From assembly GCA_964580575.1 (NCBI GenBank), contig CAZOLJ010000144.1, positions 1 to 6,455 on the forward strand: a stretch of 6,455 nt of DNA, in the 5' to 3' direction. Under the pieces are notes generated by a model, which did no database searches, had not been told where the DNA came from, and was given only the letters and a program-made list of their open reading frames with translations. Of the stretch, positions 1 to 5,433 are shown piece after piece (position 1 is the stretch's first letter; each line of letters starts with the position of its first letter). This DNA is from CAVPDE01 sp964580575. Lineage in GTDB: Bacteria; Desulfobacterota; DSM-4660; Desulfatiglandales; HGW-15. Made by a program: the position numbers and the translations under genes.

Positions 1-2354
1 TAGTGGATGCGGGGCGCAGGGCCGGCGTTCTGGGGGTTGACGCGCAGGCGCACCTTGCCAGTGTCGTCAGGCCCGGACTCGGGGATGACCTGAACCGATG
101 TAGTCTTTTTCTTGGGCTTCTTTGTTACATAGCCGGTTCCCAGGTCCTCCCACAGCCCACGGTTGCAGGCGATGGACTTGAGTGTGTCGAGTCCCTTGGG
201 CGGCAGCCACGGCATGCCTGCCTGCTCGGCGTAACAGTCTGCAACATCGGACCAGCGGGCCTCGTCCAGGCTTTCAGGCCAAAGCAGGTCCTGGGCCTTG
301 TCACGGATGGCATCGAAGTCCTTTTCCACATCGAGGTAGAGTTTCAGCGGGTGGGATGTGAGCGTTTTCTCTATCTGTTCTTCCCCGTTGAACGGCGTGG
401 TAGCGTCGCGGGTCATGTCCAGCGGCTTATTCGCCAGTTGGGCCTGCTTGCCCGCACGGTGGATCGGGAAAAGCACCTTATCGAAGAGACTCAGTATGGT
501 GGAGGTGAAATCGTGCTCATAGGTCTGCTGCTTCTTCTCCAGGTCTTCGCGCTGGGGGTGCCCCTTGGGGATCCGGCCGTCGGCCTTTTGGGCTGCAAAA
601 AGCTGGCGGGCGGCCTTCTCCACGCTGCCCATGGCTGTCTTGTCGCCGGTGAGGACGCAAAGGTTGTTCTTTTGGCTCAAACCCTCGAAAAACTTCCTGA
701 CCTCTTCGGGGGGGATCTTGGAGTCTGGGCTGACCACGAGAAGCACTCGGCCTTTTCGCACTCGATCCACCACCTCCTCCAATTTGGGCAGGGGAAGGAC
801 GTCTTCGTAGCAGGTCTTGCGGGATGGCTTGAACATCTCCCGCAGGCGATGACGAATCAGATCGTCGACTTGGTTCTCGGGCGCGTCCTTGGCAAGGGTC
901 TGCAAGAGCTTGGTAAGGTTTTCGATCCGGTCAAAGTAGTACCGGCCTTCGGGAGTGTGATGCACGTACCAGGCAATGTTCTCAAGCTCTTCGAAAGCCG
1001 CCAGAAAGTCTGATGGCTCGCGCAGGGGTGAGACAAGGCACTCGACCATCTCCTCGCGGGTAAGACCCTTCACGGCGTTGACGGCGGTTGAAAGGCTTGC
1101 CGTGAAAAGGAGGGTCCCAACCTGGGTAGCTGATTCCTTTCCTGTTTGAAGGTCAATGACCTGGGCATGGGCTGACTGGAGTGCATCCCAGAGGTCCTTG
1201 GCGATTACATCGCGCATGCCTGAGATTTCGGTCAGCTTGTCGCGAACCTCGGAAATCGAAAGGTCGAAGTGCTGGGGACCGATGAGAAAGACATCGTTAG
1301 CCTGGCGATCCCAGACAGAACGGAGCAGGCGTGAAACGAGCTCGATCAGGCCGCGCGTCTGCTTGAACTGCTCGTTTTCCTTGAAGAGGGCAACGACGTT
1401 CTTGAGCAGCGGATGGAATGGATAGGTGTTCGCGATCTCGTCGGCATGGGCCTCGGCGCCACGGCTGGCAGTCTTGGACCTGGCGGCTTCCTCCAGCTTA
1501 CGGCCGAACGCCGAGGCAATGTCCCCGATTTCGGCCTTTTCGGGAAGAGACTTGAAGAGGCGTTTGCGCAGTATATCGAAAATTTCATTGGTGGCAAGAT
1601 CAACGGGTGTGATGTTGCGCTCGGCTCGCCCGAGTTCCTGGCGTGCGTTTTCGAGTGCCCGATTGATCAGTGAACCCCCAGCCTGATATGCTGCCCATAG
1701 ATCGGAGATCACCACACAGACGTTCGACTTCTTCCCTGCCGCCGTAAGGAGATTGGCGAACGCACGCGTTGCGATATCCGCAACCGTACCTGCGCCGATC
1801 GGACGTGTGGCAAGGTCCTCGAAGTAAGGGGGCATCTCATCGAGAAGAATCAGGATGGGTTTTTTGCCTTCGAAAAGCTTGAGCCATGCCTTCTCGTCCG
1901 GGGGCTTCGGTCCAGCAGACCAGTACTCCTGAAAGAGATCCGCCTTGCCTAGCTGAGCGGCAATTTCACCCCAGAAGAATTGAGGAGGGCTGTTCCGGCC
2001 ATTGAAGGCTGCGATTTTGGCAATGTCAAAGGCGGACGCATGGGGCATGCCGGCGCAGTAAGTCTTGCGCAGTTCTGGATGGTGGGCGAGCAGACCGAAG
2101 CCGATGAGCAGGTGAGTTTTCCCGCCTCCCATTGCCTGTTTAAGATGGAAGGCCGCTTGGGAAGACTTGCCGGCGAGGCGCGCTATGCCCTCGGTGATGA
2201 GATCCAGCATGCCTTGGGTGATGTGGGTCCTCTCGAAGAAGGCCATCCCTTTCCCTTCCGCTGTGATCAACTCATCGAGTTGCTCGATCTGGTCGCTGAG
2301 CTTGATCGACAGTGCATTTGGCTGGAGCTGGCAGGCATCGCGCACGGTTTTCAT
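1..2354 (-). CDS. DUF499-family P-loop ATPase, probable phage-defence component (3' end outside window)
   Basis: The minus strand is open without a stop for 784 codons from an ATG at 2354 to the window edge, so the C-terminus is missing; DUF499 proteins are usually about 900-1100 residues. A variant Walker A, QAMGGGKTH, lies at residues 73-81 (Lys79) and a Walker B, ILILLDEMPP, at 167-176 (Asp172, Glu173). Further family-like motifs are YPFHP near 314, TRGLIELVSRLLRSVW just after it, and a GPQHFDL block near 360. The last visible part is Lys-rich (KPKKKTT, about 745). No signal peptide or membrane segment is seen, so it is probably cytosolic. The start is supported by AAGGAG seven bases upstream. 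The family (established knowledge) is an ATPase often encoded beside DUF1156-type DNA methyltransferases and helicases in defence islands; its mechanism is not known to me. Here it is the first gene of its transcript, so partners should lie to the left. Family call is confident; a defence role is inference. Confidence 0.88.
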   Translation of the reverse strand, partial: MKTVRDACQLQPNALSIKLSDQIEQLDELITAEGKGMAFFERTHITQGMLDLITEGIARLAGKSSQAAFHLKQAMGGGKTHLLIGFGLLAHHPELRKTYCAGMPHASAFDIAKIAAFNGRNSPPQFFWGEIAAQLGKADLFQEYWSAGPKPPDEKAWLKLFEGKKPILILLDEMPPYFEDLATRPIGAGTVADIATRAFANLLTAAGKKSNVCVVISDLWAAYQAGGSLINRALENARQELGRAERNITPVDLATNEIFDILRKRLFKSLPEKAEIGDIASAFGRKLEEAARSKTASRGAEAHADEIANTYPFHPLLKNVVALFKENEQFKQTRGLIELVSRLLRSVWDRQANDVFLIGPQHFDLSISEVRDKLTEISGMRDVIAKDLWDALQSAHAQVIDLQTGKESATQVGTLLFTASLSTAVNAVKGLTREEMVECLVSPLREPSDFLAAFEELENIAWYVHHTPEGRYYFDRIENLTKLLQTLAKDAPENQVDDLIRHRLREMFKPSRKTCYEDVLPLPKLEEVVDRVRKGRVLLVVSPDSKIPPEEVRKFFEGLSQKNNLCVLTGDKTAMGSVEKAARQLFAAQKADGRIPKGHPQREDLEKKQQTYEHDFTSTILSLFDKVLFPIHRAGKQAQLANKPLDMTRDATTPFNGEEQIEKTLTSHPLKLYLDVEKDFDAIRDKAQDLLWPESLDEARWSDVADCYAEQAGMPWLPPKGLDTLKSIACNRGLWEDLGTGYVTKKPKKKTTSVQVIPESGPDDTGKVRLRVNPQNAGPAPRIH

Positions 2355-2361
2355 GATGCTA

Positions 2362-2367
2362 CTCCTT
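2362..2367 (-). promoter_or_regulatory. Ribosome binding site of the DUF499 gene
   Basis: On the minus strand AAGGAG stands seven bases before the ATG at 2354. It is close to the Shine-Dalgarno consensus, and it fixes this ATG as the start. Confidence 0.75.
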
Positions 2368-2391
2368 TGTCCCGTTTTACAGCAAAAGCAA

Positions 2392-2424
2392 ACCCCACCT
2401 CTCACTCATCGCGAGAAATGGGGT
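2392..2424 (-). promoter_or_regulatory. Leader hairpin upstream of the DUF499 gene, possible attenuator
   Basis: In minus-strand RNA, ACCCCAUUUCUC (2424-2413) can pair fully with GAGAGGUGGGGU (2403-2392) around a 9-base loop. This gives a 12-bp stem in which two pairs are G-U; it is strongest in this orientation. It is followed by an imperfect T-rich run (TTGCTTTTGC). It lies in the predicted 5' leader, three bases after the stop of a tiny ORF and 37 bases before the DUF499 ATG. It could be a transcription attenuator or a protein-binding hairpin. The T-run is interrupted, so efficient termination is doubtful. Confidence 0.45.
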
Positions 2425-2427
2425 CCT

Positions 2428-2475
2428 CTATCCGCCTCTCTTTGGTGCAGCCTGCTTTTCAATGAAATAGGCCAT
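2428..2475 (-). CDS. Possible 15-residue leader peptide ORF
   Basis: A minus-strand ATG at 2475 opens a 15-codon frame (MAYFIEKQAAPKRGG) that stops with TAG at 2430-2428. A weak GGTGG lies just upstream. The ORF is inside the predicted DUF499 leader, between the promoter and the 12-bp hairpin, which is the arrangement of leader-peptide attenuators. The peptide has no run of one amino acid that would point to a regulating codon, and an ORF this short could be chance. Confidence 0.2.
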   Translation of the reverse strand: MAYFIEKQAAPKRGG

Positions 2476-2496
2476 GTCCACCAGTGAGTTTTAGGT

Positions 2497-2516
2497 TGTC
2501 TGTAACTGTCTGTAAC
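2497..2516. repeat. Perfect tandem decamer, candidate operator
   Basis: The ten-base unit TGTCTGTAAC occurs twice, head to tail, without mismatch or spacer. The spacing of exactly one helical turn puts both copies on the same face of the DNA. The repeat lies about 13-32 bases downstream of the predicted start point of the leftward promoter, where a bound repressor would block the polymerase. No regulator gene is visible in the window. Confidence 0.4.
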
Positions 2517-2535
2517 AAGAGATGAAATTTAGGGC

Positions 2536-2564
2536 AATCTACTCCTGTTGTGAATGATTGTCAA
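2536..2564 (-). promoter_or_regulatory. Sigma70-type promoter for the DUF499 gene
   Basis: Reading leftward, a perfect -35 hexamer TTGACA (2564-2559) is followed after exactly 17 bases by TAGATT (2541-2536), which matches the -10 consensus at four of six positions. Transcription would start near 2529 and give a leader of about 175 bases before the DUF499 ATG, long enough to hold the decamer repeat, the small ORF and the hairpin. Confidence 0.6.
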
Positions 2565-2632
2565 CCCATGGAGGTCCGCCCTCGGTCGGATTTTTTCAGG
2601 CTGCCCCAACGAACCTCGCCACAATCTCCCCT

Positions 2633-2660
2633 TTGCTTTCTACCGATCCAGTGATATGTT
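2633..2660 (+). promoter_or_regulatory. Weak candidate promoter of the broken ihfA gene
   Basis: TTGCTT (2633-2638) and TATGTT (2655-2660) are separated by 16 bases, 35 bases before the ihfA ATG. They match the consensus at three and four positions, so this is only a candidate. It would fire away from the DUF499 promoter, making 2530-2660 a divergent control region. Confidence 0.25.
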
Positions 2661-2694
2661 CCCGGCCAACCCAAAGAACCAACCAGGAGCCATC

Positions 2695-2897
2695 ATGACC
2701 CTCACAAAAGACAATCTGATCCAAACGCTCTACGATCAATCCGGGTTTTCAAAGCACCAATCGAAAGCCCTCGTCGAAGAGGTTTTCGACGAGGAAGAAA
2801 TCCGGCGACCAGTGGGGATTTAATTTTTGACGCCAGAAGGGTGGTCAACTTCAAGTGCTCGCCCATTTTGAGAGATAAGATTAATGGGGAGGGGTAG
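2695..2897 (+). pseudogene. ihfA: Broken IHF alpha-subunit gene with internal deletion and frameshift
   Basis: The ATG at 2695 follows AGGAG (2685-2689) by five bases and opens with MTLTKDNLIQTLYDQSGFSK, a typical IHF-alpha N-terminus, holding to Phe31-Asp32. The frame then reads nine foreign residues and stops at 2821-2823. In the next frame, from 2790, 35 codons read RGRNPATSGDLILDARRVV followed by NFKCSPILRDKINGEG, stopping at 2895-2897. This is the IHF C-terminus, including the GRNP that begins the DNA-binding arm. Together 67 of the usual 94-100 residues are present. About 30 middle codons (second helix, GFGxF region) are missing, and the join is out of frame. A GACGAGGAAG-type sequence at the join may have served as a short repeat for the deletion. 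Functional IHF, a DNA-bending heterodimer, cannot be made from it. Identity is confident from both halves. Confidence 0.85.
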
Positions 2898-2905
2898 GGG
2901 AAGGA

Positions 2906-3061
2906 TTGAAATCTCTAGCTGATCCGGCCTGGTGGTGTAAATTTGAAAAAGATCTCGTGCCAAATGAAAACATTGAAGCTATTTTGATTTTTATAGGAGC
3001 TCGAAACTCGTCTCACCTGCTGAAATTAAAGGAAAAGCCTAAAGTATCAGTTAGTTGGTGA
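2906..3061 (+). other. Short open stretch, possible gene fragment
   Basis: After an in-frame stop at 2882-2884 this frame stays open to TGA at 3059-3061. From TTG at 2906 it reads protein-like sequence such as LADPAWWCKFEKDLVPNENI and then a hydrophobic ILIFIGA segment. I do not recognise it, and there is no convincing ribosome site. The rest of 2898-3063 is AT-rich and shows nothing else. It may be the remnant of a gene that once followed ihfA, or chance. Confidence 0.2.
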
Positions 3062-3063
3062 TT

Positions 3064-3100
3064 TGGTGCCGGTCGGATTCGAACCCCGATTTCTCCGCCA
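3064..3100 (-). other. tRNA 3'-end-like (T-arm) remnant
   Basis: On the minus strand the stretch holds GGGGTTCGAATCC, the T-loop signature of a tRNA, and ends ACCGGCACCA. The T-stem pairs only as TCGG/CCGA around an oversized loop, and no matching 5' acceptor strand (about GGTGCCG) is found upstream, so it is not an intact tRNA. The plus strand also ends in a CCA (TTCTCCGCCA). It looks like a decayed tRNA end, of the kind left at integration boundaries. Confidence 0.35.
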
Positions 3101-3108
3101 TTTCTTTC

Positions 3109-3139
3109 CTTGGGCAGGCCGCCTCAGCAAGGCGCCAAG
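3109..3139. repeat. Imperfect inverted repeat next to the tRNA-like remnant
   Basis: CTTGG (3109-3113) pairs with CCAAG (3135-3139), and CGCCT (3120-3124) with AGGCG (3130-3134). This gives a 10-bp stem with a 6-base bulge and a CAGCA loop. No T-run follows on either strand, so it is not an intrinsic terminator. It may be a scrap of the same tRNA region or a protein site. Confidence 0.3.
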
Positions 3140-3195
3140 CACGGTAAGATGGGTTGAGTTTACGCGAAACCCCATGCTGCCGGCTTAGTGGATCT

Positions 3196-5364
3196 ATGTA
3201 TCTGGTCGAAATCCATTACCGAAACGCTCGGAGGAACGGTTCCGGAAGCCTCAGCGTTCAAAAAAGGGGAGCAAGAAGCATCTCCAAATGGACGTTTTTG
3301 CCGGGAACGCCCGCGAGCCGCGAAATCCTTCAGCTTATGGTTTTATCTTGTGCCGGCCTTCGATTCATCCCAAAGATTTCCTTCAGGTTTGGCGAAGTCT
3401 GCAGAAGTCCCGAGAACCCACTGGAGATCGCTTGTGTGCTTGCGCCCCATGCCGGGCGGGAAAGCCGATTCTTCCTGCCGCCCCTATTCGGATACGGAAT
3501 ACGAATCATTCCTTCATCCGGCCAATTCGAAGCAGTGGGCAAGAAGCACCTTTTTCTGCCCGCCGGTTTTCCTATCCGGAAACCGGCCATTGGAAGTGGG
3601 AATTCGCGTTATTTTGTGCTCGGATACGGTAGCGGGTTCCCCATCCACGGCGGCTGTGATGATTTTGATTTCAATGACCCCTTTTTCCGGATTCAGCGTT
3701 TCAACTCACTTTTCTGCAATGATGGGCCGTTAACGGACCCCGTTGCTTTCCTATACAAGTTCCATTACAAGGCGAGAAAAGTTTCCCGGTATCCGGCGAT
3801 CCGCACCTTTGACAACCTTTCTGATGTTTGCAGGGCTTATCTTAACCTGGATACAATGCCATGGTTTGAAAAGGGATGGGACGTTAGGGGCACATGGGAA
3901 AAACTCCGTACCTGGCAGAAACGGATTCTTTTGCCCGTGCTTGATGCTGTGCGTCATGTCATGGACGCATCTCCTTCCAAGGGAACCCCTCTGGACATGC
4001 AGGGCTTGCTCTTATTCGATCGGCCGGATCACGTGGTCCCTTCAAAGCTTTTTCCCCGATTCATCCACCTTCTCGACGCTCTTTTTCCTCGAATGCAATT
4101 TGTTTGTGCGGTTTCGCAGAAAGCCGCTTCAACCCTTGCCGGGGACCTGCTTTTGAAACGGCTTCCCCTGCCCAATCAGGAAGCTTACCGACCTGAAAGG
4201 CGGGCAGCGGCGAGGATGCCAAAGGGCGCCGTCTTGTTGGTTGATGTGGACGGCCGACTCCCGAATCTTGCCCTGATGAAGCTGAGCCGTCACTATAAGG
4301 AACAAGGGCGAAAGGTTGTGCTGGCCAGGAAAAGCGCTTTTGAGAAGAATGCCGAGCGCGTTTATGCAAGCTGCATTTTTTCATCTCCCTCATCTCAACG
4401 GATGGTCCAGAAGCTGAGGCAATACTATGCTTCATCTCTCTGGGTCGGAGGTTCGGGGATTGATCTTCATACCCGTCTTGCCGAAGACATTGAAGCCCTG
4501 CCGCCTGATTATTCCCTCTATCCGGAGCTGGGGGATAGGGCCATTGGTTTTCTCACCCGCGGATGCCCTTTCCACTGTGCTTTTTGCGTTGTTCCTGAAA
4601 AAGAAGGCCCCGTACGAAAGGTGAGCGATCTTAAGGCCCTGCTCGAAAACGGGAAACGTCGCAAGCTCGTATTGTTGGACGACAATCTTCTCTCTCATCC
4701 CGACGCGGCAGATCTCCTCGAAGAGATGGCGACAAGAGAAATCCAGGTCAACTTCAACCAGACCTTGGACATTCGCCTTCTTACCTCCCGAACCGCACGA
4801 CTTCTGCGGCGGATACGGGGATCCAACGTGCGATTTACCCGGAATGTGCTTCATTTCAGCATGAATGATACCCGTGAAGCAGAACTTGTGCGGGAGAAAT
4901 ACGCCATGCTCGGATTCACATCCCGAGACAATGCGGAGTTCATCTGCATGTACGGTTTTAACACAACCCTGGCAGAGGATGTCCGGCGGTTTCGTTTTTT
5001 GCGGTCCCTTCCCGGAGCTTATGTGTTTGTACAGCATTACAGGCCGGTTCCGGGCGGCCCCCCTCCTCATTTATCTAATTTCTGGGATAAGGATGCCGAT
5101 CGGCTCATCGATGAACTCATAGGCATCCAGTTTACCCAGAACATGAAAAGCATGGAGAAATACTACAGGTGGGTCAGCAGGCGGTATGCGAACGAATTCG
5201 GAAAGCTACACCTCGACTTGGTCAACACGATTTTCAGGTACAACAATCGCGACACAAGAGGGCGATATGCTGCCACTTTGGCTGGGACACGGAAGCCCGC
5301 AAAGGAGGAAGAAGGCTCCGAGCAGAGGGAGAAACCCGGCGACCAGCGAGGATTTGCCGCTTGA
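3196..5364 (+). CDS. Pseudo-ATPase / radical SAM fusion protein
   Basis: I start this 722-residue protein at ATG 3196 because MYLVEIHYRNAR looks like the N-terminal strand of an ABC/AAA-type ATPase. The frame extends back to TTG 3154, and no strong ribosome site decides. Residues 1-325 follow such an ATPase: Walker A place GTPASREI (37-44), RYFVLGYGSG (138-147), NSLFCNDGPLTDP (171-183), signature-like LRTWQKR (237-243), Walker B place GLLLFDRPD (270-278) and FPRMQFVCAVS (297-307). The Walker A Gly-Lys is Arg-Glu, the Walker B Glu is Arg276, and the switch His is absent, so ATP hydrolysis is unlikely. Residues 345-430 (VLLVDVDGRLPN, VGGSGIDLH) form a Rossmann or B12-like domain without the DxHxxG cobalamin motif. 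A radical SAM core follows, with CPFHCAFC (Cys457, 461, 464) for the 4Fe-4S cluster that cleaves S-adenosylmethionine, then LLDDNLLS (493-500) and MYGFNTT (585-591). The substrate is unknown. The tail after about residue 699 crosses an IHF fragment out of frame and is probably not native. Confidence 0.8.
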   Translation: MYLVEIHYRNARRNGSGSLSVQKRGARSISKWTFLPGTPASREILQLMVLSCAGLRFIPKISFRFGEVCRSPENPLEIACVLAPHAGRESRFFLPPLFGYGIRIIPSSGQFEAVGKKHLFLPAGFPIRKPAIGSGNSRYFVLGYGSGFPIHGGCDDFDFNDPFFRIQRFNSLFCNDGPLTDPVAFLYKFHYKARKVSRYPAIRTFDNLSDVCRAYLNLDTMPWFEKGWDVRGTWEKLRTWQKRILLPVLDAVRHVMDASPSKGTPLDMQGLLLFDRPDHVVPSKLFPRFIHLLDALFPRMQFVCAVSQKAASTLAGDLLLKRLPLPNQEAYRPERRAAARMPKGAVLLVDVDGRLPNLALMKLSRHYKEQGRKVVLARKSAFEKNAERVYASCIFSSPSSQRMVQKLRQYYASSLWVGGSGIDLHTRLAEDIEALPPDYSLYPELGDRAIGFLTRGCPFHCAFCVVPEKEGPVRKVSDLKALLENGKRRKLVLLDDNLLSHPDAADLLEEMATREIQVNFNQTLDIRLLTSRTARLLRRIRGSNVRFTRNVLHFSMNDTREAELVREKYAMLGFTSRDNAEFICMYGFNTTLAEDVRRFRFLRSLPGAYVFVQHYRPVPGGPPPHLSNFWDKDADRLIDELIGIQFTQNMKSMEKYYRWVSRRYANEFGKLHLDLVNTIFRYNNRDTRGRYAATLAGTRKPAKEEEGSEQREKPGDQRGFAA

Positions 5365-5378
5365 TGCCGAGAAAAGGG
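5285..5378 (+). pseudogene. Second IHF fragment, cut by the transposase unit
   Basis: In the frame of 5324-5377, which differs from the overlapping radical SAM frame, the sequence reads RGRNPATSEDLPLDAEKR, matching GRNPATSGDLILDA of the ihfA remnant at 2790-2834 in 12 of 14 positions. The DNA shares an 11-base CCGGCGACCAG and about 77 percent identity over some 43 bases by my hand alignment. A basic RRKKAPS stretch and a GHG that could be a worn GFG lie just upstream, so the fragment may begin near 5285. No start codon or N-terminus is present. It ends where the left inverted repeat of the transposase unit begins. Confidence 0.65.
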
Positions 5379-5399
5379 ACGCTGGTAAGTTTTTAAGTT
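5379..5399 (+). repeat. Left inverted repeat of the transposase unit
   Basis: These 21 bases begin ACGCTGGTAAG and hold two copies of TAAGTT. They match the reverse complement of 6435-6455 at 20 of 21 positions, differing only at position 7 (G against T). The GGG just before it may also belong to the repeat; that cannot be tested because the right copy reaches the window edge. Confidence 0.85.
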
Positions 5400-5433
5400 G
5401 ACAGACCATTGGGCATGGTGATAGGGGTGTGTC
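5400..5433 (+). repeat. Imperfect hairpin between left repeat and transposase start
   Basis: GACAGACC (5400-5407) and GGTGTGTC (5426-5433) pair at seven of eight positions around an 18-base loop, ending directly before the ATG. Position and form suit a subterminal hairpin recognised by an HUH transposase, or a structure limiting translation. The GTAG usual beside REP palindromes is not seen. Confidence 0.35.

Noticed and set aside
3..1013. A 336-codon plus-strand open frame at the left edge.
   Set aside because: It is the complement of the DUF499 gene, whose opposite frame has Walker motifs, a ribosome site and 784 open codons.
2359..2546. CTACTCCT occurs at 2359-2366 and 2539-2546.
   Set aside because: An eight-base match is expected by chance; one copy is simply the ribosome site and the other the promoter spacer.
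2573..2596. GGTCCG...CGGATTTTTT, resembling a weak rightward terminator.
   Set aside because: The stem is only four to five pairs with an eight-base loop, and no rightward gene ends before it.
2835..2870. GGGTGGTCAACTTCAAGTGC looked at first like an IS21-family end.
   Set aside because: It reads as RVVNFKC of the IHF C-terminus in the shifted frame, which explains it fully.
3064..3150. An intact tRNA gene on the minus strand.
   Set aside because: No 5' acceptor strand matches the 3' end, the T-stem is defective, and no D-arm or anticodon arm can be built.
3188..3733. Two further open frames overlapping the start of the radical SAM gene (3188-3733 and 3288-3632).
   Set aside because: Only the 3196 frame gives ATPase-like motifs in the right order and continues into the radical SAM domain; the others have Ser/Pro/Arg-rich composition typical of shadow frames.
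4432..5070. A 212-codon minus-strand open frame opposite the radical SAM core.
   Set aside because: It is antisense to well-conserved CxxxCxxC coding sequence, shows no recognisable motif and has no ribosome site.
5364..5396. ATGCCGAGAAAAGG at 5364 resembles the transposase start ATGCCGAGGAAA at 5434 and would encode MPRKGTLVSF.
   Set aside because: It is better explained by the IHF LDA codons running into the left repeat; the frame stops after ten codons.
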